Shown piece after piece: positions 45,222 to 55,969 of a stretch of DNA of 64,000 bases. The notes under the pieces are model-generated. The model had not been told where the DNA came from and did not search any database. It was given only the letters and a program-made list of their open reading frames with translations. Both the position numbers and the translations under genes were made by a program. The stretch is from Anthoceros angustus (taxonomy: Eukaryota; Streptophyta; Anthocerotopsida; Anthocerotales; Anthocerotaceae): contig MU008158.1 of NCBI GenBank assembly GCA_010909165.1, forward strand, positions 246,581 to 310,580, read 5' to 3'. Each line of letters begins with the position of its first letter. Position 1 is the first letter of the stretch.

Positions 45222-47610
45222 GGCGTCACCGCCGAGGCCGGACTCCAGCAGACTGTGTGGAAGGATCAAGACTTAGCGCGCCAGCGAGTGCCGGGGGTCG
45301 CCTCATGCAGTGCTTGTGCAGTTGGTGTTGCTGGTGCTGCCTCCGGTGTTGATCCTCCTCTCTCCCTCCTTTCTATGACTGATCCGCCACTGGTGCTGCG
45401 AACGAGGCGGGGACCGAAGAATACAACGTCCTCGAACAATGTGAGTAGCTGGCTGCACCTGCACCCGCACCCGCACCCGCACCAGCCTGCAGCTGCTAAT
45501 TTTGGAGATGGAAATTGTTCCTCCCCCGTGCTTCTGAAATGTAGCAAGCAAGGCGTGAGAATCCATCTCGCGAAGGAAATCCGGGCAACATGCAGCAAGG
45601 AATGTGAGAAAAAATCAAAGAACGGACTTCATTCCCCCCCTCGCCTCCCAAGCAATATGAATCTGATGATTTTTGCAAATCACATGCAAGAATTCTAACA
45701 TGAAACCAAACCTTTCGATGCGCAATAAAATCTCAACTATGAGCACAGCAGAGCAAGGATGAGGATGACAATGCAAGGAGGAAAATGAGCGCGGTGAGAG
45801 GGGAAGAATTGAGGACCTGGATCCAATGCAGTGTTTTGCCAATTCTCCGAGCAGGCAGAGAACGAAGCTCTCAGTGTTGCCTCCTCACGGGACCTGGAGC
45901 TCCGGTTCGTGCTCCTGCCCCTGCTCCAGCTCCAGCAACAGGTCTGATGAGCGGCATGGGCGGAGGGGTGGACAGATATAGGCGCAGCAAGGAAGGGATG
46001 TCCATGGCAGTTGCGATTGTGGCGGATCACAGGTGCAAGAGCAGTAGGGCAGAACCAGAGCCAGTGCCAGAGCCAGAGCGCAGCCTTCGCATCTGATGTG
46101 AGAGTGGTGCGTGTGGCGACAAGGGCCCACCAGCTAGCTGCCTCCGAGCTTTGGAAGTAGTCCTGCCTGGCTTGTCCGCTTTGTTGGTGCGGCCTGCAGG
46201 CGGCAGGAGGCAACCAGGCTGCAGCCGAACCTGTAGAGTGGAGACACTGTTACTGGAGGCGGGGAGACTGTACATACTTGTAGCTGTAGCTTTCCTCCTC
46301 CATCACGTTCCGTTACGCGGATATCTGCCGCCAGGACAGGGGCAAGGGGCGTGGAGGGTAGCCGTGGCTGGTTTCATGGCCGCCGGCACACGTGACTCAC
46401 GGCTCATCAAGCAATCCACCATCACCTAATCACACATCATGAGCAGGGCAGCTTTTCCCAAGCAGATGCAACCTCCGCTGGGACGGGGAGGCCGCTTTGA
46501 TGACGCTTCTCGCTTTGTTTCAGGAATCTACCGTCCATGCCACTGAATCCTTGAGATTAGGGCGTGGGGAGGAGAAGCCTGCGGAAACGGAGAACGACCA
46601 GGACGCCATGTGCTGCGCTGCGCCAGAAACTTCAATCTTTCCGGGAACATTATACAGTACGATACCCGGCGGTGAGCCCGAGTTGCCAGATGTCAGGCCG
46701 CCCCTAATTCCAAATACCGGGTTAGAGGCACATGGACACTGAGGAACACACATCCGGTGAAAGACATGTTGCTGCCATCCGCACTCTGACTCCCGGGGGA
46801 CCCTCCACTGTTTTTGTCACAGCCACACCAGGGGTGGAGAATATAAAAGGTATAAAGTCCTGCTACTCACTGCATAAAGCTTCTAGAGGATAAGCACCGG
46901 CAGGCACTCTTATTGCCCTCTGCAGTCCAGGATCCCAAGAACCCAGGTACTTCCTGTGCTGGCTTGGTTGGCTCCTAGGAAGCCTTCGAGTCCGGACAGA
47001 CACACGGTGAACACACGTATCCCGAGGAGGTTACAGGGTTCATCGGACTCGCACACAAGCTTGCAGGCCAATAGTCCGTCTGCTGCTGCAAGAGAGCCTC
47101 AAGGTCCTCAATCCAGGCTCCACTATCTGCAAATGCAAGCTGGCACACAACCTCTGGGAACAGGACTGGATGCCTTCACAGTTGGATGCCAATGGCGTCC
47201 ACTATTATCGGAGGAGGAAGCATGGGGTACTGACATGACAGGAATATATTGTCCACATGTGCAGTTTGCGGATGATCCACACCTGATTTGGTCGGTGAGA
47301 CCTGCAATGCGTGCATACTCGTGCTCCTGCACCATCCAGCAGACACTATTAATCTCCCTTCCACCCACCGCTGTCAGCAATGTGAACACATTGACACATA
47401 GTTTGATGGGGCAACGGTGTACCTCAGAAGCTGGTAAATGGGGATCGTCGGGCAGCATCAAAGCAAGAAAACAGGAAGGAAGGAAACCCTGCCGTGCCCT
47501 GCCTTTTTATACCACATTGTGGAGAGGCAAGCTGCCAGTAAGGAACTATGCTTCAGCTGAACGAGTGAGTACAAAGCCAAGAGAGACATGGGTTCACACT
47601 GTTAGGTACC
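45222..47610. other. Pectin methylesterase promoter and GT92 3' region
   Basis: About 2.4 kb without a supported gene. It contains short simple repeats (CACCCG at about 45461-45482, CCAGAG at about 46060). Several mid-sized frames here are low-complexity or overlap the GT92 3' end. Confidence 0.4.
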
Positions 47611-49793
47611 CTACTGCCAGATCATGGTTTCTCCATTTCCTGCAGAGAATACTCGTAGTGAAAAGTCCCGCAACGCGAAGTCCTTCACTTCACAGAACTG
47701 ATTATCCCAATCGACTGGCTTCACTGCTGTGTTTCCCAGTCCTGGAGCCCGGTCCTTGGAGTCCAGCCTCCTCATCTCCGTCCAATCTGCAACGTATGTT
47801 GATACTCTCCTCTTGAACTTGGTTTTGAACTCATCCCACACCTGATACTTATAGTGATTTATCACAGCACTTGTGACATGGACGTGGACTGTGTGATATT
47901 CTGGGCCCAAGTCAAAATGGTGGACGTAGTTTTTCAGAGACTTGTTGATGCCATCCAGCAGCACGATAGACTTATGTCTCTGCTCAGCAGCCATCCGACA
48001 TGTGTAACCGACGGTGACTCCTCTTATGGGATGTTCACTTAGCCCAGAAGGCCCAAAGTCTCTACACCTTATGGATATCTGCCCAACTTTCCTTCTTCCT
48101 TTCAACATCGTGCTCTTTTCCAAAATAACAGAAGCCAAAGGGGCTCGAAATGGGGAAGCGGTTGCTGACCGGTTCTCAGGATCTCCACGAGACGCTTCAT
48201 TCTGAAATACTAAAGACTCCGCAGACATTTCTTCCGCAGAGACTTCATCATCACCTGAATCCTGAACGACTCCTTCCTCTGTCATCTCTACATCTTCAGA
48301 GCGCACTATGCCCCCATAAGTTTTTGCAGACGACGACAAGCCTCCTTGCACAGCAGACAAGCCTGATTCCGGCTCTAGGACAGAGTCGTTCAACCACTGT
48401 GCCGGGAAAGCGAATTCATCCACGTCAATGTACATCATCCAGGTGCACTCACGCGCCGACAGAATTGCACAGTGGGAAAAACCAGCTTCTTGGGTCTTGA
48501 TCCAAGGCCAAACTATTCTTGCAATCTTGTGGCCACGGAGGGCCAAATCTCTAATAACCTCCTCGATTTCATCGTCGCTGTTATTGTCATAGAAAAAGAA
48601 CTTCTCAACCCCCAGGAAGGCATGATAAGTCACCCACTCTCTCAGGAACTTGGCTCCGTTCCAAATCACGTTGCAGGAGCACAAGAGATGCTCCTTCATC
48701 TCAAACCGAGGTCTCACACCTTTTCCCTGTTCAGCAGCAGCCTTCTTGCTAACCCACTCCATCCTCCTGGAGCGTCTGCTGCCAGCAACACTCTTCTCGT
48801 ACCCGCCGGCCACCACTTTCCCCTTTCTGTCGACAATATCAAGTGATCTACCCAAGCCGCTACCCGGCCTCACATCATTATCTCCGGGCTCGTAGTACAT
48901 TATGGATGGCAATAAATGAGCATCCAACTTCAAGGTCACCAACCTATCCACAAACCTCTGCCTCACTTCACCGGGCGGATGAGGACATCTGAACACCTCC
49001 TGAGCAGCACTGGTAACAGACACTTCCAACTCCCCATCATAAACACACTTGATCCTCGACATGTCTGCAATATCCCTCTTCTTCCGCATAATTCCCTTGG
49101 CAAAAAGCACGATATCCTCCCTGGTCGACCAGAACTCGTACACCAAATACTCCCATTTCAAAGGCGCCACATACGGGACCCTGGACAACGAGTACACCGA
49201 CCCCTTATCATCCTCCACGAAAATCCTCCGCGCGCTCCAGAACACACCCGCCGGAGGATATGAGCACCTAACTGCCGCCCTCCGCGTCCTGTACAACTCC
49301 ACCCCCGTCACAGCAGTGTAGGTCCCGTTCCCGAAGTAGCAAGACAGCCACTCCTTCCCCGGCAACACCGACCGTTCCGGCAACCTCAGCAGCAGCAGCA
49401 GTTCGTCAGGATGCGCAACCACGTCCTGCACAAACGCTCCTGGCAGCTTCAATTTCCCGGATTCCTGAAAAAACATCTCATCCTCCAGCTTCTTCACCGC
49501 GTTCACCTCCTTCCTCAGATGCAGCCTGGGCTTGGTCAACATGGGAGCGGAAGCCGACCCTAGCCACACCAAACACGAATTGTCACAACGTCAGCTTCCC
49601 AATCCCCCACAACACACAACCCGTGCGGCATCCACAGACGCAAATAACTACCAGCAGTCTGCCAGCGTATCGTTCCCAAGACGGTGACCACGCAGGCCAC
49701 ATAGAGGAGCGCCACGCACTTCCTGGACCCGGCCCCCTTCCGCGAACCTGCACCGCCCTCCTTGGCCCTCCCAGGCCTTCCCGACCAAGACAT
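47611..49793 (-). CDS. GT92 (DUF23) family glycosyltransferase
   Basis: Two exons: 49793-49652 and 49559-47611 (intron 92 bp), 696 residues. A short basic cytosolic N-terminus is followed by one membrane span (about 26-42, CVALLYVACVVTVLGTI), the type II topology of Golgi glycosyltransferases. The C-terminal half has the GT92 core: CNVIWNGAKFLREWVTYHAF, GVEKFFFYDNNSDDEI, and WMMYIDVDEFAFP with the metal-binding DVD-type motif. These are followed by C-terminal HYKYQVWDEFKTKFKRRVST. Plant GT92 proteins include galactan beta-1,4-galactosyltransferases (GALS), but this protein is longer and may belong to the second plant clade. Between DVDEF and RKVGQISIRCRDFG lies an acidic Ser/Glu-rich insert of about 80 residues. 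Donor and acceptor are not known. Confidence 0.88.
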
Positions 49794-50579
49794 GCTGCGC
49801 TGCGCTGCACTGCACTCCACGCTCGCCTTCAATCCTTGCTCACACAACCTGAAGGCTGTGCATCAAACGCAGCATTCGGCGCTGAAGCCCACGCATGATG
49901 CGAGGAGAAGAGGGGTGTGGAAATTCCGGGCGCAGGCGCTGAGCGCAGCGGCAGAAGCAGCAGCGACGGCAATCTCGCTGATGAGGCGCCTTCCGGACAT
50001 TGGGGTGTGCCAGCCGAAGCAGAAGCAGAAGCAGAAGCAGAAGCAGAAGCGGAAGCCGGGAATGTTGGCGTTCCAAGAGAGAGGAGAGTTCGTGGTTGGT
50101 AGTGCGGAGACAGAGGCAGAACAGTCCGAGCAGAAATAGATGCAGGAGTCGGAGTGGGAGTCGGAGTCGGATCAGAAGCCGCAGGATCATCATGTGGAGA
50201 CGAGTGCGGTGATGAGTCTCACGAGTCGGATGCGGAGTCGGATTCGGAGTCGGCCGCCCCGGATTTCTCCGGGTCAGCATCTGCTGTTCGGCAGGTTTGC
50301 CGCGCGGCCGGAAAACATGGGCCGGTTCAAACGCGGCCCTGTTCCCGTTGCCATGCCCCAACGGCACGCCCGGGGCCCCGGTCTCAACGTCTGAACGGCT
50401 CGCTACAACCCGTTCATCGAGTTCTCCCCCGGGATTGTTTTGATTTATTTTCAAAATACCAAATTAAAAAAAAAAATCGAGTTTGCAGGCGTCAGCAGAC
50501 GTGGATCAGTGGCGTTTATTGTTAACACGGCCTACACAACTGCCCTTTCAAGGCCCTTTGAGGATCACAAAGACCAAAA
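49794..50579. other. GT92 promoter region with simple repeats
   Basis: No gene supported. It contains (GAAGCA)n at 50016-50056 and a GGAGTCGGA-type repeat at about 50145-50255. These make frames on both strands look open with Arg/Ser-, Glu- or Leu-rich products. Confidence 0.5.
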
Positions 50580-51420
50580 TGGTTTCGCGCTACGCCGCTA
50601 GCCTAGTAGTGCTTGAAACTGCAGGCAAGGTGAAGACGTTTTATGAAATCAAGGAAGCATCAGGACTGAGTGCACAAGAGTTGTGCAAATCGGAATTAGG
50701 GAAGCATCAGGATTAAGTGCACAAGAGTTGTGCAAAACTATGCACGCTCTCAAAGAAAAAATAAAGATACTAGAGATGGAAAGAAAATCATAGGTGGAAT
50801 TCCAGATAAAGGGAAATTTAAGAAAAGGTTCAAACCCTCGAAGAGAAAAAGTTCCGCTTAGAATCCAGCAGTTTGGATTTGAGGGTTCGGAGACTATGTT
50901 TAATTAGTTGGCTTCCAGCTCCCATCACTCTTGTCCACCCACAAGCTCCTCACATCGTGCAAGACATTGAAATAAAAAGGCACGGGAAAAGAAGCATTTG
51001 CACCCGAATTAGTAAGAAAAGATTTGAGAGTCTTGTTGCAGGGTGTGAGCAAAAGCATAACAAAGCTTATAAAACACAAATATCTCACTTATTAGAGTTT
51101 ATCGAAGACCCCAGTAGGTTCAAGCGTCAAAGTAGCATTGTGGCTACTTTGAGCAATGGTCGAAGGTTTGTTATTACCGTGTAATTGTTGAAAATGCTCA
51201 AATAATTAGTATTCTTGTTTATGGAAATATCAAGAACACTATTCATATGACAATGCCGCAGCAACTTGCGAAGATGTTAAAAAATGCTCAAACAATTAGT
51301 ATTCTTGTTTATGGAAATATCAGGAACACTATTCATACGACAATGCCGCAGCAGCTTGCGAAGATGTTAAATCCAAAGTGGCTCCATGGAGCTTATCTCT
51401 AATGATCTTGCGAGTTCGTA
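50580..51420 (+). pseudogene. Decayed gene of unknown family with tandem duplications
   Basis: The plus strand keeps coding-like segments in changing frames: KVKTFYEIKEASGLSAQELC (about 50627), the coiled-coil-like KTMHALKEKIKILEMERK (about 50735), QISHLLEFIEDPSRFKRQS (about 51078), and NAQTISILVYGNIRNTIHTT (about 51284). A 47-bp duplication (50654 and 50701) breaks the frame. A 90-bp duplication (51191-51370) preserves frame and would repeat 30 residues. I do not recognise the family; it may be transposon- or host-derived. Confidence 0.4.
51191..51370 (+). repeat. 90-bp direct tandem duplication
   Basis: Two adjacent copies begin AAAATGCTCAAA at 51191 and 51281 and differ at only a few bases. 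The period is a multiple of three. Confidence 0.88.
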
Positions 51421-52250
51421 TTCATGTTAATCTTTGGATGCGAGCCCCAAGAGGATTTATTAGAGGAAGAGCTTAATGAACTGTTAGGTGACTAAGCTCA
51501 TTGAGCTCACAAGAAGTCAAATGAAGTTGTGTATTGATCTACTTCACAATGACTTGTGAAGCCATCTGTTTCACAATGACAATGTAATCATTGCTCGTTG
51601 TGTATCATCTATTTCACAGTGAGTTTCACATTGTCATGATAGCACTGTGAAGCCATGACTATGCACATTGCTATATAATGTGTTTTATAAGGGCTGTAGA
51701 CAAGTAGCTTACGTAGATTATCAATATTATTTTAAAATCCATCAAATGTGTTTTATAAGGGCTGTAGGCAAGTAGCTTACGTAGATTATCAAGATTATTT
51801 TAAAATCCATCAAATGGATGTTTGCACCATGTTCTTATATCGAGAACTTAAAAAAGAAATACATATATGTGGCAGCCCGAGGGTAATGAAGCTGCTACTT
51901 GTAAGCTGCTTTAATGTTTGATGGAGTAAAAGTGCTACTGTCCGGTATCATAAGTGTGCTGGTCTTTTTTATTCATTGGATTTATTCAAAGCCATGATGA
52001 TGATAATATTTATTGGCACTACCATACCCCAGAGGAGGGTGATTCGATGTTAATTAATTAAAATTAGTAAAAGTTAAAAATCTAAAAATCACTATACTTC
52101 AAACGCCGAATGTGTAAAAATTTATGAGATTAAGATGCCGAAAACAAGAAAAAAAAGGTAAGGAGCGGGCTGACGGGGTTTGGGAGGCCGAGTAGACCTG
52201 ATCGAGATCAAGATCGCCCGAGAACGCACGGAACCCGATCTCGATCTGGG
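51421..52250. other. AT-rich spacer with a tandem duplication
   Basis: No gene seen. Around 51540-51660 short words such as TTTCACA(A/G)TGA recur several times in alternating orientation. A 68-bp duplication follows. Confidence 0.4.
51678..51815. repeat. 68-bp direct tandem duplication
   Basis: Copies start ATGTGTTTTATAAGGGCTGT at 51678 and 51746 and are almost identical. Confidence 0.88.
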
Positions 52251-52428
52251 CCTCACTCGCAGCAAACGTCTGCTGGACAGCTACGAGCCCCTCACTCGCA
52301 GCAAGTGCCTGCTGGACAGCTACGAGCCCCTCACTCGCAGCAAGCGCCTGCTGGACATGTACGAGCCCCTCACTCGCAGCAAGCGCCTGCTGGACAGCAG
52401 CAAGCGTCTGCTGGACAGCTACGAGCCC
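52251..52428. repeat. 39-bp minisatellite, about 4.5 copies
   Basis: Each unit begins CCTCACTCGCAGCAA and contains CTGCTGGACAGCTACGAG. Starts are 52251, 52290, 52329 and 52368, plus a truncated copy. The 39-bp period is a multiple of three, so frames stay open on both strands (plus LLDSYEPLTRSKR; minus LVAVQQALAASEG). No flanking gene structure supports a protein. Confidence 0.85.
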
Positions 52429-52536
52429 ATCCACGGCGTGCTGCAGTGCGAGGGCGAGGGCGAGGCAGCTGAGGTCGCAGGAAGCAGCAACACATAAGCA
52501 AGCACAACAATGTCCCAGTTGTAACAGAGAAACGCA

Positions 52537-52602
52537 TGACTAAGCATGCTCCAAGCAGTGACTAGGCATGCTCCCAGCAGTGACTAGGCATGCTCCAAGC
52601 AG
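52537..52602. repeat. 22-bp tandem repeat, three copies
   Basis: The unit TGACTAGGCATGCTCCAAGC is followed by AG; the three copies differ by one or two bases. Confidence 0.85.
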
Positions 52603-52830
52603 TGCTGGCCGGCGCCAACCTAGCGTGATGAAGGTTCAGGGTCTCACAGCAGCCCCAACAAGTCAGGTGCACACTCATGGCAAGCTAGCTCTGGTAGGAA
52701 TGAAAACCTTTCCATGAATGACTTCGCTATATTTTTGTTTTAAACCAGCTTTTGAATAGCCTAGCAGGGGACCAAGAACAAATTGAATCTAATGTAGAAT
52801 GCTACGACTCGAACTCCAAGTGGAATGCTA

Positions 52831-55800
52831 CTAGGTACTCGATCTCCTATCCCCATTGTATGGGACACTCCCTGCCGAAGCCAGATTAGCTGCCCGGTTG
52901 CTTCCGAATTCCCTTTTGTTGGATTCTCTTGCAATTCGACTTCCAAACTGAATGAGACGACAGTGAAGTCGTCAGAACATGCAACCATTTCAGCAAACAG
53001 TTCGAAGTAGGAACAAGAGGGCTACCTGAATAGCCCGCTTGGGCAGAGAGGAAGCGCCTTTTAAACCCAGAAGTGAAGCTACCTGCGCGCATGCATTTTG
53101 TCCTTTTTTCAAAAGTTCTTGAGTAGGTTTTTGTTCAACGATGTGCAATAATTATGCATCAAAGCTAACCTCTCGCAAGACCCTCTTGTCGCCCTGTCCT
53201 TGTGGCTTCGTTAGATCCGCTATGTCCGACAGAGGAAGGTCCAACAACGTTTCCATAACTTCCTCGTCCAGGAAAGGAAACCGTGCCTGAAATGACCAGC
53301 CCATGATCAACCAACTGCTCATTTGTCCAGACAAATGAATGCGAGAGACCACGACACAGACCTGCAAAAACTGCAAAAAGAAAAAAGCAAGCCTGGAACA
53401 TGCACATGAAAACATTTTACACCAAGAAGAGTTTGTACTCAAAGCCTGGAAGCGTTGTCTACCTCTTTACCATTGTCCCCAATGCAACGGTCATCCCTAC
53501 CAAGATTTCTTTTCCATATCCTCTGTACGTCGACTTGCATCTCTGCCTGTAATGCTGTCCATCTGCAGGTTTGCAAGCTATCCCATTAGATTCTGATAGA
53601 CTGCTGTGACGATCACTGCGAACCTTCCAAAACACGAAAAACAAGGGTTTGCTTCACATTACCCTCCTAACTTAAAACTGGTGCGATGGCGCCCGTATCC
53701 GGCACACTGCTCATCCGCGCCTGCACCAACTAGCAAAACCCGTGCTTTTGATTCGTAAGCATGTCTGCCTAAGGTCGCCCAACATGATTCTCCATTCTCG
53801 CTTTCGCCAATCACAGATCCCCGGCCACTTGCTGCCAGCCACAGGGCAATTCCGATGTTGAAGTCCTGTAGGTGCAAACAGATTGATTCAACTTGGGGAT
53901 CCGTTTCAGCTGTACTTGCTGACATCCTTTTACAGTGTATCCACAACAAGTTCGAACCATCCAACTGACCATGTGTGTTTTTGCTGGACATAGTAGGGCA
54001 AGAACTTGATTTCGCACCCTATCAACTTCCTCCATGTCTGCATCAATTTCAACTAGTGTCCACCTGCCAAGTCTCGACAAGCGAGTCCCTTGCACAGTGT
54101 CACTTTGCGAAACACAAGGAGCTCTTTGCAATCAGGAACTTGAATGCCGAGTCAAGGGGAGGGAAGAACAGCTACCTTCTTTGCGGAGAAATCATCTGCA
54201 GTTCTGCCAAGCCCGCAACCGCTGTCATCCTGTCTGGTGCTGTAGCTCCTTCGAAGCTTACATTCAACAGATCAATGCCCACTGAACAACAAATTCGACT
54301 TAGTAAGGTCAACCCTTTATGGCGACTAGTGAAATTTTCATATTCAACTCGAGGCGTTTGCACCCACAGTGGAAAGGAAGCGACTGATCTGCCAGTGCAG
54401 CCAATATCATAGAATCGAGTCCACCAGAAAAGAGTACTGCGACAGGAGCATAGGGCTTAGGCGAGGTTGTAGAAGTACTCCCCCCCTGTCCTGCACAACC
54501 TGCATGAAAATACTGGTCACTACAAGGAGTAAGATTGCATCCTTTAGTCCACACTACTGACATCATTTCGGATACTTTCTAGAGGACTTCGTTGCATCAA
54601 GACAGAGTTACCACCTTCAAGTCCATAATCTTCGTGACACGGAGTTGCACAGCTCTATGCAAGCATTTCAATACTTTGTGAGCTGCTGTAGACACTGGGT
54701 TATCTTTGTTTACCACTTCATCACGCGTTTCTGATGCTGTGCCTACCCTAGGCAATGGGGAGACTTGCTGCCTTTCCCAGGCAACAAGCTTTCTCAGCAG
54801 CGGGTCCTGCCATTGATGAAGCCGGAGAGCACCATACACCTCAGCCTGGAAGGATATTGTCTGGCTAGCATCAAGTTCTGACCTTCCCAGATTCCTTGAT
54901 TCTGGAACTTTGAGGCTGATGGTGTATAATCCACAAGGCAATTCAACCCAGTAGTCTGAAGCACAACTGGAACTGACTGCAGGGCTATTGCAAGTGCCAT
55001 TTGTACCAAGCCCTTCCATTTGCGCAGGCGCAACTGATGAGAGCAGGAACCGAGCATCAGAGGTCGATGGCCAGTGCACCAAAAGACTTCTTCTGCCAAT
55101 TGCATCACGCCCGAACCACACAGTCCGAGACCTGGCCTGGCACATAACATCACAAAAATCGCGACATTCGTTTGACAAGGTTCCCTCGTATCACATGTGA
55201 AACGAACAACAAGTGAGAGACGTCTCTCCCCAAGTGCAACAAGACGGATCATTCACCTGCCAATATATCAGTGCCCACGGACCCCTTATACTCGACAGTA
55301 ACCGAGGTACGCTTGTCTCACAAGAGCAAGATGCTTCATCTTCATTCCTCGATTGAACCGAGCAGCAACAGCAGCCATGTAGGGCAGCCAGTAAAGCAGC
55401 ACCGTCATTTTCGTCATCCCCAACCGGAAGCCCATCATATATCTCCCCTGAAGTATGCAGCCTGCGCCTCAGTCCCACAAAAAGCAAGCCGCAAGACGAC
55501 GAACAGAATCTAACACGGAAACGCATTGGCACACACCATTGTACGCCAGAATATTATCACCCACATCCTTCAGTGGTTGCGCTACTGGCTGGTCCCCTCG
55601 CAGCTGCAGCGACGAACCCACAAACTGCAGAGACGGCGCGTGGGCATCCCCAGCCGAGACTAATCCCTCGCTACACTGCTCATTCCGCGTCAAGAGCACG
55701 GTCTCCACACCAATCTGATCCGGCCCCCGTGATTCCAAACATCGGCACAAATCCTGAATCGTAGGCCGCAACCCACCAGCACCCTGTCCGGCAGCAAAAG

Positions 55801-55969
55801 CCGGTTGGGACTCTGAGCACACACTTCGAAGCCTGCTTCCTGCTGCTACAAGCAAACCGTCCAATTCCCCTCCGATACACACGCCCGGTGAATCGCAGAT
55901 CTCCGATAGGCCGCTGCGCAGCTCGCCGACAATTGGCACACCCGCTGCTATCAGCCCAATCCCACACAT
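52831..55969 (-). CDS. ASNSD1: Asparagine synthetase domain-containing protein (ASNSD1-like)
   Basis: Eleven exons on the minus strand: 55969-55537, 55447-55257, 55136-54615, 54485-54368, 54281-54176, 54063-53970, 53865-53663, 53562-53463, 53286-53170, 53082-53026 and 52947-52831. They give 685 residues (human ASNSD1 about 640). The start MCGIG exposes Cys2, the nucleophile of class II glutamine amidotransferases, and ESRGPDQIG follows. GEIYDGL and FGRDAIGRRSLLVHW complete that domain. The synthetase half has the PP-loop AVLFSGGLDSMILAAL (about 402), then LVGAGADEQCAGYGRHR, QRIWKRNLGRDDRC, ARFPFLDEEV, LPKRAIQFGSRIA and the C-terminal SNRAAN. It resembles asparagine synthetase, but the biochemical role of ASNSD1 proteins is poorly defined. 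It is divergently arranged with the DELLA gene. The exon 6 acceptor was chosen to keep RRWTLVEIDA. Confidence 0.92.

Noticed and set aside
46956-47816. A 286-codon plus-strand frame
   Set aside because: It overlaps the 3' end of the GT92 gene antisense and shows no domain or codon signal.
49840-50454. A 204-codon minus-strand frame with a poly-Leu stretch
   Set aside because: The Leu run is a reading of the GAAGCA microsatellite and the frame has no other support.
19440-52602. CRISPR-like appearance of the short tandem arrays
   Set aside because: Units are contiguous or nearly so, without unique spacers of constant length, and the host is a plant nucleus.
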